Assembly: GCA_029976065.1 (NCBI GenBank)
Contig: JARKNV010000022.1
Span: 1-64,000 of the forward strand
Direction of reading: 5' to 3'
Length of the DNA stretch: 64,000 nt
Source: Selenomonadales bacterium
GTDB taxonomy: Bacteria; Bacillota; Negativicutes; Sporomusales; UBA7701
The notes under the pieces are model-generated. The model saw nothing but the letters and a program-made list of their open reading frames with translations. It had not been told where the DNA came from and did no database searches. The stretch's first letter is position 1; the number at the start of each line of letters is the position of its first letter. Shown piece after piece: positions 16,174 through 24,685 of the stretch. A program made the translations under genes and the position numbers.

Positions 16174-17364
16174 ATGGAGGACAGAAAAGATTTCTGGCTT
16201 AGCGACTTTAACACTTTGCCGGACGTGACCAGAGAGTTGACGGGATTGCCGCCGAAAGTCAAAATCTATGACACGACCCTGCGGGACGGAGAACAGACTG
16301 TCGGAATAAGCATGGACGTTGACGAGAAAGTAGCGATCGCCAATGCGCTGGCCCGTGCCGGGGTTGACCGCATCGAAGCTGGTTTTGCCAGCAGCAGTGC
16401 GAGCGATAAACTGGCGATAACGAAGATCGTCCAACAAGTAAAGGGCGCAGAAATATGGGGTTTTGCCCGCTGCAATGTCAACGATATCAAAGATTGCGTC
16501 GAAACCGGCGTCAAATCGCTCGTCTGCGAAATAGCCACAAGTCCATACAAAATGCAGGCCTGGAGTTTGAGCGAGGAAGTCATCCTGAAAAGAATTCGCG
16601 ACAGTATCAAATTCGCGAAACAACAGGGCCTGTATACGGCATTTTTTGCCGTCGACGCTACCAGAGCTAAATTGGATTTCTTAAAGCGCGTCTACCAATG
16701 CGCGGTAAATGAATGCGGGGCCGATGAAGTCGTTGTCGTCGATACCTTGGGCGTGGCGACGCCGGAAGCGATGTTTTACCTTACAAAGCAAGTCAAAAGT
16801 TGGGTGAATGTCCCGGTGGCCGTCCACTGCCACAACGACTTCGGGCTGGCCACGGCCTGTACATTAGCGGCCCTTAAGGCGGGCGCAGAATGCGCCCACG
16901 TAACGGTGAACGGCCTGGGCGAAAAAACCGGTAACGCCGATATTGCCGAATTGGCTATCGCCTTATACGGGCTATATGGCGTTGAAACCAATTTGAAACT
17001 CGGCGAACTGTGCAGCCTGAGTAAATTGGTCCAGGACATTACCAAGGTGCCGGTTTCCCCCCAGAAACCAATGGTGGGCGATATGGCGTTCAAGCGCGAG
17101 AGCGGTCTGGTTGTTGCCCAACTGCTTTCCTATCCGCCGTCGGTAGAAGGTTATGCACCGGAAGTCGTCGGCCGGGAGCGGGAAATCGTCTTGGGCAAAA
17201 AGAGCGGCAAGAAGTCCATTGAGTATGCCCTTGAGCGAGTCGGGATTACCCTGTCGCCGGAGAAGGCGGATGAATTACTGGCCCAAGTAAAACAATTGGG
17301 GACCGATAAAAAGGCTGCCGTTGCTTGGGACGAATTCCGGAAACTAGCCGAAAATTTACAATAG
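16174..17364 (+). CDS. DRE-TIM metallolyase (homocitrate/citramalate synthase-like)
   Basis: The 396-residue enzyme has the YDTTLRDGEQTVGISM motif (about 31-46) containing the RDGE metal and catalytic residues. HCHNDFGLA (about 216-224, metal-binding HxH) and NGLGEKTGNADIAELA (about 243-258) are also present. The family makes C-C bonds between acetyl-CoA and 2-oxo acids or cleaves such products. Residues beyond about 280 form a short linker with GKKSGKKSIEYAL, but there is no LeuA regulatory domain, so leucine-type feedback is unlikely. ATG 16174 sits nine bases after AAAGGAG. It ends the operon starting at 9680. Confidence 0.85.
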   Translation: MEDRKDFWLSDFNTLPDVTRELTGLPPKVKIYDTTLRDGEQTVGISMDVDEKVAIANALARAGVDRIEAGFASSSASDKLAITKIVQQVKGAEIWGFARCNVNDIKDCVETGVKSLVCEIATSPYKMQAWSLSEEVILKRIRDSIKFAKQQGLYTAFFAVDATRAKLDFLKRVYQCAVNECGADEVVVVDTLGVATPEAMFYLTKQVKSWVNVPVAVHCHNDFGLATACTLAALKAGAECAHVTVNGLGEKTGNADIAELAIALYGLYGVETNLKLGELCSLSKLVQDITKVPVSPQKPMVGDMAFKRESGLVVAQLLSYPPSVEGYAPEVVGREREIVLGKKSGKKSIEYALERVGITLSPEKADELLAQVKQLGTDKKAAVAWDEFRKLAENLQ

Positions 17365-17429
17365 GGGCAACTAAAATCCTCGATTCGCTCTTGTATAGTG
17401 GGGGGCGGTGAAAAAACCGCCCCCTCACA

Positions 17430-17459
17430 AAAAAGAAAACCCACCCGCTACGCGAGTGG
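17430..17459 (-). terminator. minus-strand terminator of the iclR gene at 17479
   Basis: Read leftward, CCACTCGC-GTA-GCGGGTGG forms a short stem followed by TTTTCTTTTTT. A second GC-rich hairpin (about 17396-17427) lies beyond it and has no T run. The stem closely resembles the palindrome at 712-729. Confidence 0.7.
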
Positions 17460-17478
17460 AGTGCTTTAATCGTATTTT

Positions 17479-18261
17479 TCAGTTAACCCGCAGGTTATAG
17501 TAATGAGATATTTTCTTGGCAGCCTGTAACACTTGAGGAACAATTTTTTCTTCCAATTTATTATCGAATCTTGTCATAGGAAAAGAAACGCTCACCGCAG
17601 CAATTACTGCACCTGAAAAACCAAAAACCGGAGCGCTGATGCCACCTACCCCTTTGTTTCTTTCACCGTGGCTTACAGCATAGCCTCTGGTTCTTATCAA
17701 CGCTGCTTCATTGAGCAAAGCCGCCTTATCACAGATCGTTTTATCGGTTAAGCGTGTCAGTTCGATGTTATCGAGAAGTTCGATGATTTTGTCATCCGAA
17801 TCAAAAGCCCACAAGACACGGGAAGCTGAACCGGTATAAAGCGGGGCTAAATTATTTACCGGCGAAGTTGTTTTCAGTTCCTGCAAGCTTTCTATGGAGA
17901 AGACATGTTCGCGATATAATCCGTTGCGGACATAAATCAGGGCCGTCTCCCCCGTGCTGTCCCGCAGGTCAACCAATATTTTCTGGGAAATGTTTTTCAG
18001 GATAGTCTTGTTATTGCCGATGTTCATGAATTTTTGCAGGACAAAACCGATACCGTACTTTTTACTCGTTGGGTTCTGAATTACGAAGCCTCTCCGCACC
18101 AGGGTTGTCAAAATCCGCGATATTGTACTGACGGGCAATAAGGTTTTGTTGCTTAACTCAGTAATTCCCATCTCTTCAGCATTATTTGCCAACTCTAACA
18201 GGAGAGTTAGTCCTTTATCCAATGAACTGCTAATATCCAGTTTATCATTAGATCGGCTCAA
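17479..18261 (-). CDS. IclR-family transcriptional regulator
   Basis: The protein has a winged helix (about 12-70; ITELSNKTLLPVSTISRILTTLVRRGFV) and an IclR effector domain with GETALIYVRNG, LAPLYTGSASRVLWAF and GVGGISAPVFG. It is encoded opposite the fumarase-prpD operon and diverges from the dcuC-like carrier, so it probably controls one or both. I prefer the TTG at 18261 (MSRSNDKL) because GGGGGAG lies six bases upstream. The ATG at 18282 has no ribosome site and would make this site internal. Confidence 0.85.
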   Translation of the reverse strand: MSRSNDKLDISSSLDKGLTLLLELANNAEEMGITELSNKTLLPVSTISRILTTLVRRGFVIQNPTSKKYGIGFVLQKFMNIGNNKTILKNISQKILVDLRDSTGETALIYVRNGLYREHVFSIESLQELKTTSPVNNLAPLYTGSASRVLWAFDSDDKIIELLDNIELTRLTDKTICDKAALLNEAALIRTRGYAVSHGERNKGVGGISAPVFGFSGAVIAAVSVSFPMTRFDNKLEEKIVPQVLQAAKKISHYYNLRVN

Positions 18262-18491
18262 GTTCGCTCCCCCAAAATTCATTTTATCATCGCCACAGCC
18301 ATCTCGGAATAACGGATTTGCTATTTATTTCACATAGTCCGATAAACTTACGCTGCTAGCTGGACATTACAATGCTATTCTACCACATAAAACGTGCAAG
18401 TAAATACAATATTTGCTGGAATTCGAAAAGAAGCAGTCCTGGATTCCCTTATCGATTAAATTGCCGCTAATTATTATGAGGAGGGATATAC

Positions 18492-19730
18492 TTGTTGATT
18501 TGGATTGGTGCTCTGATTGTCTTGTTGACTATTATCGCCATTGTTAAGCGGTATGAGACAAGAATGGTGATGCTCGTTTCCGGGTTTGCCCTGGCAGCGA
18601 TAGCGGGGAAGCCCTTCGCGGCTATGGATGCGTTAGTCAAGAATATGGTCAACGGCGTACTTTTCCCGAATATCCTTATGATAATGGGTTTCGCATATGT
18701 AATGAAGCTGACTGAATGCGACAGTCATTTAGTGCATCTGCTGGCCGATAAACTGAAGAAATTCCGCGGCCTTTTAATTCCCGGCGCAGTTTTTATCACC
18801 TATGCCATCAATGTTGCTCTCCCGAGCGCAGCGGGGGTTGCAGCTGCGGTCGGGACGATCATGATACCGGTGCTGATGGGCTCCGGTGTGCATCCGGCAA
18901 TTGCCGGGTCGGCCGTTCTGGCCGGCACGTTCGGCAGCACGATAAGTCCCGGTAGCCCGCAAAACATATTTATGATGAAAGTTGCCAATACGAATATTAT
19001 GTCTACAGTTTACACGGCTTTGCCAGGTTCTTTGACGGCAGTGGTTATTGTGGCCTTGACGTTAACCGCAATCGCCTATTTTCGCAAAGAGCATAAGGGA
19101 TATGAGAGTGATATTATCGGCGACCCGAGCCACGAGTTCAAGGTTAGTATTCCCAAGGCCCTGATGCCGCTGGTGCCGTTGGCTTTACTGGTGGCGTTTA
19201 CTAGACACGGCGTCACGATTCCCATGGCTGTTCTCGTTGGTACGGTGGTTACCCTGCTCGTCACCAGGGTTAATCCGCAGTCGCTCACCAAACAGTTTTT
19301 CGCCGGAATGGGCGAGGCATACGCTCACATATGCGGCATAATCCTTGCGGCGGCGGTGTTTGTCGTTGGCATGGATACAATCGGGCTGATCCGCGCCATG
19401 ATAGAGACCATGAAAGCTTCGGAGCATATCGCCAAAGTTGCCGCGACTTACGGGCCGTTTATCGTCGCCGTTTTATCGGGATCAGGCGATGCTGCCGCCT
19501 TGGCATTCAATGGGGCGGTTACTCCGCACGCACAACAGTTTGGTGTCGGTGTCCTGGATATGGGGATAACGGCAGCAATCACGGCCGGGATAGGACGAGC
19601 CATGTCGCCAGTGGCCGGATGTACCATTATTTGCGCCCAACTGGCCGGCGTCAGTCCGCTTGACTTGACAAAGCGCAATGCGTTAGGAACGATTTTGGCT
19701 GCGACGGCGGTTATGTTGATCTTACTTTAA
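18492..19730 (+). CDS. DcuC-family C4-dicarboxylate carrier
   Basis: A 412-residue membrane protein with about eleven hydrophobic helices. It includes ALPSAAGVAAAVGTIMIP (about 112-129), AGTFGSTISPGSPQNIFM (about 145-162) and GSGDAAALAFNGAVTPHA (about 331-348), as in DcuC/CitMHS-like anaerobic carriers. It probably exchanges or takes up succinate, fumarate, malate or a related acid for the pathway at 9.7-17.4 kb. The TTG start lies seven bases after GGAGG. It diverges from the IclR gene, and the 230-base gap is the likely regulated promoter region. Confidence 0.83.
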   Translation: MLIWIGALIVLLTIIAIVKRYETRMVMLVSGFALAAIAGKPFAAMDALVKNMVNGVLFPNILMIMGFAYVMKLTECDSHLVHLLADKLKKFRGLLIPGAVFITYAINVALPSAAGVAAAVGTIMIPVLMGSGVHPAIAGSAVLAGTFGSTISPGSPQNIFMMKVANTNIMSTVYTALPGSLTAVVIVALTLTAIAYFRKEHKGYESDIIGDPSHEFKVSIPKALMPLVPLALLVAFTRHGVTIPMAVLVGTVVTLLVTRVNPQSLTKQFFAGMGEAYAHICGIILAAAVFVVGMDTIGLIRAMIETMKASEHIAKVAATYGPFIVAVLSGSGDAAALAFNGAVTPHAQQFGVGVLDMGITAAITAGIGRAMSPVAGCTIICAQLAGVSPLDLTKRNALGTILAATAVMLILL

Positions 19731-19763
19731 ACGACGCTTGCGGGACGGGGTAAAAAAGGATTA

Positions 19764-19803
19764 TTTATTAATCGGCCCTACTATGGGCCGATTAATAAAT
19801 TTA
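19764..19803 (+). terminator. terminator after the dcuC-like gene
   Basis: A perfect 15-bp stem TTTATTAATCGGCCC / GGGCCGATTAATAAA (19764-19778, 19785-19799) is followed by TTTA. The A/T-rich flanks make it usable in both directions. Confidence 0.75.
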
Positions 19804-19916
19804 GTGCAACATTATTGGTAGCAAGCGTGTGCGGAACAAAAACGATGGACAGTAGTACCTTGTCGATAAAACGGTTGGTCTGTTGAGCAGAAAAAGAATG
19901 TAACGGAGGCTTTACG

Positions 19917-21098
19917 TTGATTGGATGCACAAAACTACTTTGTGGCACTGCCACTGTTTCCGGGATCACAAAATATAGCCATAGTTCGGAGGATATGCCT
20001 TCCCATTTGCTGCAGTTTTCCTCCAACGCCGCTCCCATTGTCGTTTGGAATATGACCAACCGCTGTAACCTTTCCTGTCAGCACTGTTACATCAATGCCG
20101 AAGATCGTACCTACGCCGGCGAGTTGACCACTGATGAAGGAAAGACGCTTATCGACGATTTGGCGTCCATGAAGGTGCCGGTGCTACTTTTCTCTGGCGG
20201 AGAACCGCTAATAAACGAAGCCGTCTTCGAACTAGGCGCCTACGCTGTAGCCAAGGGAATCCGTCCTGCCATATCCACTAACGGCACGCTTATCACCCCT
20301 GAAATGGCGCAGAAGATAAAAGAAGCCGGCTTTCAGTACGTCGGCGTAAGCATCGACGGCAACGAGGAAATCCATGACCGCTTTCGCGGCCGCAAAGGCT
20401 GTTTCGCTGAAGCCATCCGCGGTATTCGCAATTCCCTGGCCGCTGGCAACAAAACGGGCATCCGCTTCACCATCAACAAGCTGAACTATCATGTTCTCGG
20501 CGATATCCTCGATATCGTTGAACGTGAGAAAGTGCCTCGTTTCTGCATGTACCACCTCGTCTATGCCGGCCGCGGCAAAGGCATGGCTGATCTCGATACT
20601 AGTCACGAGGAGAAGCGCAAGACCATCGACCTGCTTATTGAAAGAACCCTGGATTTCGCCAGACGCGGTGTCGAGACCGAAATACTTACTACCGACAACC
20701 ATGCCGATGGAATCTATATCCTGCAGTATATCGAACGTATACGGCCCGAACGGAGCGAAGAGATTAAACAGCTCCTCAAAATGCATGGCGGCTGCTCGGC
20801 CGGAGAGAAGATGGCCAATATCGATCCTTGGGGCAGGGTGCACGCCTGCCAGTTTTGGGGCCATGTCAGCCTCGGCAATATCAGGGAAGAACCTTTCAGC
20901 GCAATATGGCGGAAAACCAGGGACGAGTTCATTACGAAATTGCGCGACAAGGGCAGCCACCTCGAAGGACGCTGCGGCGAATGCCGTTACAAGACCCTGT
21001 GCGGCGGCTGCCGCATCCGGGCTGAGGCGGTTTCGGGCAGCCTGTGGGGCGAGGACCCGGCTTGCTACCTCACCGACTGGAAGGAGGCCGGGGTATGA
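19917..21098 (+). CDS. ahbC: 12,18-didecarboxysiroheme deacetylase, radical SAM (AhbC)
   Basis: AhbC removes the acetate side chains of 12,18-didecarboxysiroheme to give Fe-coproporphyrin III in the alternative haem pathway. The protein starts MIGCTKLLCGTATVSG and has PSHLLQFSSNAAPIVVWNMT, typical of AhbC/NirJ. The radical SAM motif is CNLSCQHC (about 50-57), and a C-terminal SPASM-type cysteine set includes CGECRYKTLCGGC (about 360-372). The start is a TTG with ACGGAGG seven bases upstream. It overlaps ahbA by four bases. NirJ (haem d1) is the alternative, but no other nir genes are present. Confidence 0.85.
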   Translation: MIGCTKLLCGTATVSGITKYSHSSEDMPSHLLQFSSNAAPIVVWNMTNRCNLSCQHCYINAEDRTYAGELTTDEGKTLIDDLASMKVPVLLFSGGEPLINEAVFELGAYAVAKGIRPAISTNGTLITPEMAQKIKEAGFQYVGVSIDGNEEIHDRFRGRKGCFAEAIRGIRNSLAAGNKTGIRFTINKLNYHVLGDILDIVEREKVPRFCMYHLVYAGRGKGMADLDTSHEEKRKTIDLLIERTLDFARRGVETEILTTDNHADGIYILQYIERIRPERSEEIKQLLKMHGGCSAGEKMANIDPWGRVHACQFWGHVSLGNIREEPFSAIWRKTRDEFITKLRDKGSHLEGRCGECRYKTLCGGCRIRAEAVSGSLWGEDPACYLTDWKEAGV

Positions 21099-21598
21099 AT
21101 GGTTTCGGAGAGATGGCAGGGGACGTTGACTCCGGTTCTGAATTAGATGAGTTCGATCGTCAGGTGCTCCATTTGCTACAACGCGAATTTCCCGTGTCGG
21201 CAAGGCCTTACCTGGAATTGGCCGCCAAGCTTGGCATCAGTGAAACCGAACTGCTGGGGCGGGTTCGCTTGCTTTTCGGCCAAGGGTATATCCGTCGCCT
21301 AGGGGCAAGCATCAACGGCAATCAGGTAGGCTATACCAGTATTCTGGTGGCGCTGAAAGTAACGGCAGAGCGAATTGCCGACGTAGCCAGGCTAGTGAAC
21401 GATTTTGCCGGTGTTACCCACAATTATCTGCGGGAGGGTGACTATAACATGTGGTTCACCGCCATCGCTGCCAATAAGGCTGATTTGAATGCCTTGCTGC
21501 AAACGGTAGCCGCTGCCGACGGGGTGAAGAAACTGGTGCCGTTACCGGCGAAGCGGGTGTTCAAGGTTAACGTCAGGTTTCCGCTCATAGCGGGGTGA
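21095..21598 (+). CDS. ahbA: siroheme decarboxylase subunit A (AhbA)
   Basis: AhbA with AhbB decarboxylates the two acetate-bearing positions of siroheme to 12,18-didecarboxysiroheme. The 167-residue Lrp/AsnC-like protein has an N-terminal winged-helix-like part (FDRQVLHLLQREFPVSARPY) and a C-terminal RAM-like domain with VTHNYLREGDYNMWFTA (about 109-125), which carries the histidine and tyrosine used in the family. The ATG overlaps the ahbC stop (ATGA). Confidence 0.82.
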   Translation: MNGFGEMAGDVDSGSELDEFDRQVLHLLQREFPVSARPYLELAAKLGISETELLGRVRLLFGQGYIRRLGASINGNQVGYTSILVALKVTAERIADVARLVNDFAGVTHNYLREGDYNMWFTAIAANKADLNALLQTVAAADGVKKLVPLPAKRVFKVNVRFPLIAG

Positions 21599-21602
21599 TA
21601 AA

Positions 21603-22067
21603 ATGACCGAACTGGAAAAAAAAATTATCATTGAGTTGCAGCAAGACATGCCGCTTGTCCCCCGCCCGTACGCCGTTATCGCTTCCCGCCTGGAAATTAC
21701 CGAGGGCGAGTTGCTTCGCCAAATCGAGGCAATGCGCGGCAAGGGGGTCATCCGCAAAATGGGGGCGGTTCTTCGGCATCGCCGGATAGGGATTAAGGCC
21801 AACGCACTGTGCGTTTGGCAGGTTCCGGAGGAGAGGGTGGAAGCCGTCGGCGAACTGTTTGCTGCCTTGCCGGAGGTTACTCATTGCTATGAGCGGGAGA
21901 CTCGCTCCGACTGGCCGTACAACCTGTATACCATGGTCCATGCCGCTACCCGCGAACAATGCGAGGAACACCTGAAAGCGATGTACCGTATGAGCCGGAT
22001 CGCAAACTATCGTGTTTTTTTCAGCACCCAAGAATTGAAAAAAACAACCATGCAATATTTTCGTTAG
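21603..22067 (+). CDS. ahbB: siroheme decarboxylase subunit B (AhbB)
   Basis: The 154-residue partner of AhbA has the same Lrp-like architecture: KKIIIELQQDMPLVPRPY near the start, a VIRKMGAVLRHRRIG hinge and VTHCYERETRSDWPYNLYTMVH (about 95-116, seen in two parts), which is the AhbB form of the active-site region. It lies four bases after ahbA. The ahbC-ahbA-ahbB set could serve the b-haem of the SdhC/D-like proteins nearby. An AhbD step is not in the window. Confidence 0.83.
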   Translation: MTELEKKIIIELQQDMPLVPRPYAVIASRLEITEGELLRQIEAMRGKGVIRKMGAVLRHRRIGIKANALCVWQVPEERVEAVGELFAALPEVTHCYERETRSDWPYNLYTMVHAATREQCEEHLKAMYRMSRIANYRVFFSTQELKKTTMQYFR

Positions 22068-22096
22068 AGGAGAAGCTTAGTAAGACACTCCGAAAA

Positions 22097-22239
22097 CGTT
22101 AGGAAGGTTCTATCCTAACGACGCGCGACCCCAGTTGATAATCATCACATAGAACTATAAAGAAAAGAAAGGACAGTAACGCTAGCGATAAGCAGATTGC
22201 TTGGGGAAATTGCATGAAGTAATTCTAGGATAAGTCCTA
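22097..22239. promoter_or_regulatory. repeated TCCTAAC-type inverted repeats upstream of the [FeFe] hydrogenase
   Basis: CGTTAGGA (22097-22104) pairs with TCCTAACG (22113-22120). About 110 bases later, TAGGA (22226-22230) pairs with TCCTA (22235-22239), followed by AC. Neither hairpin has a T run. The shared TCCTAAC half-site in the 216-base gap between ahbB and the hydrogenase suggests two operators of one regulator, but this is only a pattern. Confidence 0.35.
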
Positions 22240-22283
22240 ACAGTCTGAGGCCTACACGTTACTATTCATCTCAGGAGGAAGTT

Positions 22284-23867
22284 ATGTCGACTCGATCCGT
22301 CGAAACAAAAATGTCGCGACGCAATTTTTTTAAATTAATCGGGGGAACCGGTCTCGGCGGTATCACCGCGGCGACAATAGCTGGCTGCAGCCGGGAAACG
22401 GCGGGCGGTACGGGCTGGATACCCAAGCAATATCAAGTTGCCAGCACATGGCCTGCGCAGGTCAGAGGCCGTATTTCGATAGACCCGGAAAATCCGTCAA
22501 TTGTCAGGGATGACCGAAAATGTATCCTTTGTGGACAGTGTCTGGAAGTCTGCGAAAGAATTCAATCAGTTTACGGTTGTTATGAGCTTCCGGTAAAAAA
22601 AGAGATTGTTTGCGTCAACTGCGGACAATGCACTTTGTGGTGTCCGTCAGGCGCTATTACAGAGCGGGATGATACCGACCGGGTGATTGCCGCGCTGGAT
22701 AACGATGAACTGCATGTTGTCGTGCAAACAGCCCCGGCCACGCGCGTGGCCCTGGGGGAGGAGTTCGGCATGAGCCCCGGCAGCATCGTTGAGGGCAAAC
22801 AGGTAGCTGCTTTGAAGAAGCTCGGCTTTGATGCCGTTTTCGATACCAATTACACTGCCGACCTGACGATTATGGAAGAGGGCACCGAATTGGTCAAGCG
22901 CATTGAGGGGAAGCCCGGACACCCTTTGCCGCAGTTTACGTCGTGCAGCCCCGGATGGGTCAAGTTCTGCGAGTATTACTATAGCGACCTGATTCCGAAT
23001 CTTTCGACCGCCAAATCGCCGCAGCAAATGCTGGGGGCTCTCGCCAAGACTTATTATGCGAAGCACAAAAGGATACAGCCGGAAAAAATCGTCTCGGTGG
23101 CGATTATGCCGTGCACGGCGAAAAAATTCGAATGCCAGAGACCGGAGATGAATGCCGCCGGCCGTTTGCAGGGCAAGCCGGATATCCGCGATGTCGATAT
23201 TGTCCTGACGACCCGGGAATTGGCGCGTTTGATAAAGAGAAAGGGTATTGACCTTACCAAGCTGGCAGACGCTCCTTATGACCGGATAATGGGTGAAGGA
23301 ACGGGAGCCGGCGTGATCTTCGGCGCCACGGGCGGCGTTATGGAAGCCGCCATCAGAGGGGCGTATTATCTTATTACCCATGAAAATCCTCCAGAAACTT
23401 TGCTGAATTTGACGCCCGTGCGCGGACTGGCGGGGATCAAGGAAGCAACGGTCACCATTCCTGGTGTTGGGCCGATCAGTGTGGCTATTTGCCACGGGCT
23501 CAAAAATGCGCGGCTTGTTTTGGATGAAGTCAGGGAAGGGAAGTCTCGTTGGCAGTTTATCGAATTCATGTCTTGCCCCGGGGGGTGTATCGGCGGCGGC
23601 GGACAGCCGCGCACTTCGCTTCCCCCGTCCAACGAAGTGCGGCAGGCGCGTATAGCAAGTCTTTATCATCTGGACGGCAAGGTCTATAAAAAACGGTTAA
23701 GCTATCAGAATCAGGAAGTACAAAGCCTTTATCACAACTATTTAGATCATCCTATGAGTGAACTTGCCGAGAAATTGCTGCATACGCATTATACCGACCG
23801 GAGCAAACAATTGACGGTAAAAAGAAAGGTCGCCAAGTTCCCGCTAGGAGGTAATACGAATGCCTAA
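22284..23867 (+). CDS. Tat-exported [FeFe] hydrogenase catalytic subunit
   Basis: The 527-residue enzyme carries a Tat signal (SRRNFFKLIGG, about 11-21) that ends in AGC. Two [4Fe-4S] motifs follow, CILCGQCLEVC and CVNCGQCTLWCP (about 79-118). The H-cluster motifs are TSCSPGW (about 219), MPCTAKKFE (about 275) and EFMSCPGGCIGGGGQP (about 428-443). It oxidises or produces H2 outside the cytoplasmic membrane. The next two genes supply an electron-transfer subunit and a membrane quinone-linked anchor. GGAGGAAGTT precedes the ATG. No HydEFG maturases are in the window. Confidence 0.93.
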   Translation: MSTRSVETKMSRRNFFKLIGGTGLGGITAATIAGCSRETAGGTGWIPKQYQVASTWPAQVRGRISIDPENPSIVRDDRKCILCGQCLEVCERIQSVYGCYELPVKKEIVCVNCGQCTLWCPSGAITERDDTDRVIAALDNDELHVVVQTAPATRVALGEEFGMSPGSIVEGKQVAALKKLGFDAVFDTNYTADLTIMEEGTELVKRIEGKPGHPLPQFTSCSPGWVKFCEYYYSDLIPNLSTAKSPQQMLGALAKTYYAKHKRIQPEKIVSVAIMPCTAKKFECQRPEMNAAGRLQGKPDIRDVDIVLTTRELARLIKRKGIDLTKLADAPYDRIMGEGTGAGVIFGATGGVMEAAIRGAYYLITHENPPETLLNLTPVRGLAGIKEATVTIPGVGPISVAICHGLKNARLVLDEVREGKSRWQFIEFMSCPGGCIGGGGQPRTSLPPSNEVRQARIASLYHLDGKVYKKRLSYQNQEVQSLYHNYLDHPMSELAEKLLHTHYTDRSKQLTVKRKVAKFPLGGNTNA

Positions 23868-24672
23868 AGGAGTTTTGATCGATTTAACGAAGTGTATCGG
23901 CTGTGGCAGCTGTACTGTGGCCTGCAAGCTGTGGAACGAAACAAAATTTCAGGATAAAACGCCCCACACCGGCGAAAATGCCAAGCTGACGAGCGAAAAC
24001 TGGACGATTGTCAAGCGCCACGCGGTTGCGACGAACGGAGAACCGGCCTGGCGTTTCGTCAAGGAACAGTGCCTGCATTGTGTTCATCCGGCGTGCGCTT
24101 CCGCTTGCTTTTCCAAAGCACTGCAGAAAACGCCGGGAGGCCCTGTGGTCTATTATCCGCATTTATGCGTTGGTTGCCGGTATTGTATGGTTTCGTGTCC
24201 GTTTGGCATCCCCAAGTATCAATGGGAGAAGGCGTTGCCGCTGGTGACAAAGTGCCAGATGTGCTCTACGCGGCTTGAACAGGGCGAAGCGCCCGCCTGC
24301 GTGTCCGTTTGCCCTACGGGGGTTATGAAGTTCGGCGAACGGGACGAGTTGCTGAAGGAAGCGAAAGGCACAATAGCCGGCGATAAAAAATATGTTCAGC
24401 ATATTTACGGCGAAAAGGAAGTGGGCGGTACTTCCTGGATGTATATTTCCGATGTTCCGTTTGGGCAGCTTGGCTTTAAGACAGGGCTTACTACCAAACC
24501 GTTGCCCGAGTTCACGCACGACGGCTTCCTGAAATACACGCCGTTTGTTGCCGCGGGCTGGGGCTTGCTCTTAAGCGGGATGTACCTTTATACCAGGCGC
24601 CGAAACGAGATGGCGCAGGCGAGAGACCGGGAAGACGGACAAACCGAAAAAGGTGCGGATCACACGCTGTAA
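23860..24672 (+). CDS. membrane-tethered four-cluster ferredoxin subunit of the [FeFe] hydrogenase
   Basis: This 270-residue HybA/DmsB-like protein has cysteine clusters CIGCGSCTVAC (about 12-22), CLHCVHPACASAC, CVGCRYCMVSCP (about 103-114) and CQMCSTRLEQGEAPACVSVCP, giving four cubane sites. A single C-terminal helix (FVAAGWGLLLSGMYLY, about 229-244) anchors it to the membrane. It links the hydrogenase to NrfD. The ATG overlaps the hydrogenase stop by eight bases and has AGGAGG upstream. Confidence 0.9.
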   Translation: MPKGVLIDLTKCIGCGSCTVACKLWNETKFQDKTPHTGENAKLTSENWTIVKRHAVATNGEPAWRFVKEQCLHCVHPACASACFSKALQKTPGGPVVYYPHLCVGCRYCMVSCPFGIPKYQWEKALPLVTKCQMCSTRLEQGEAPACVSVCPTGVMKFGERDELLKEAKGTIAGDKKYVQHIYGEKEVGGTSWMYISDVPFGQLGFKTGLTTKPLPEFTHDGFLKYTPFVAAGWGLLLSGMYLYTRRRNEMAQARDREDGQTEKGADHTL

Positions 24673-24685
24673 GGAGCTGATAGGG

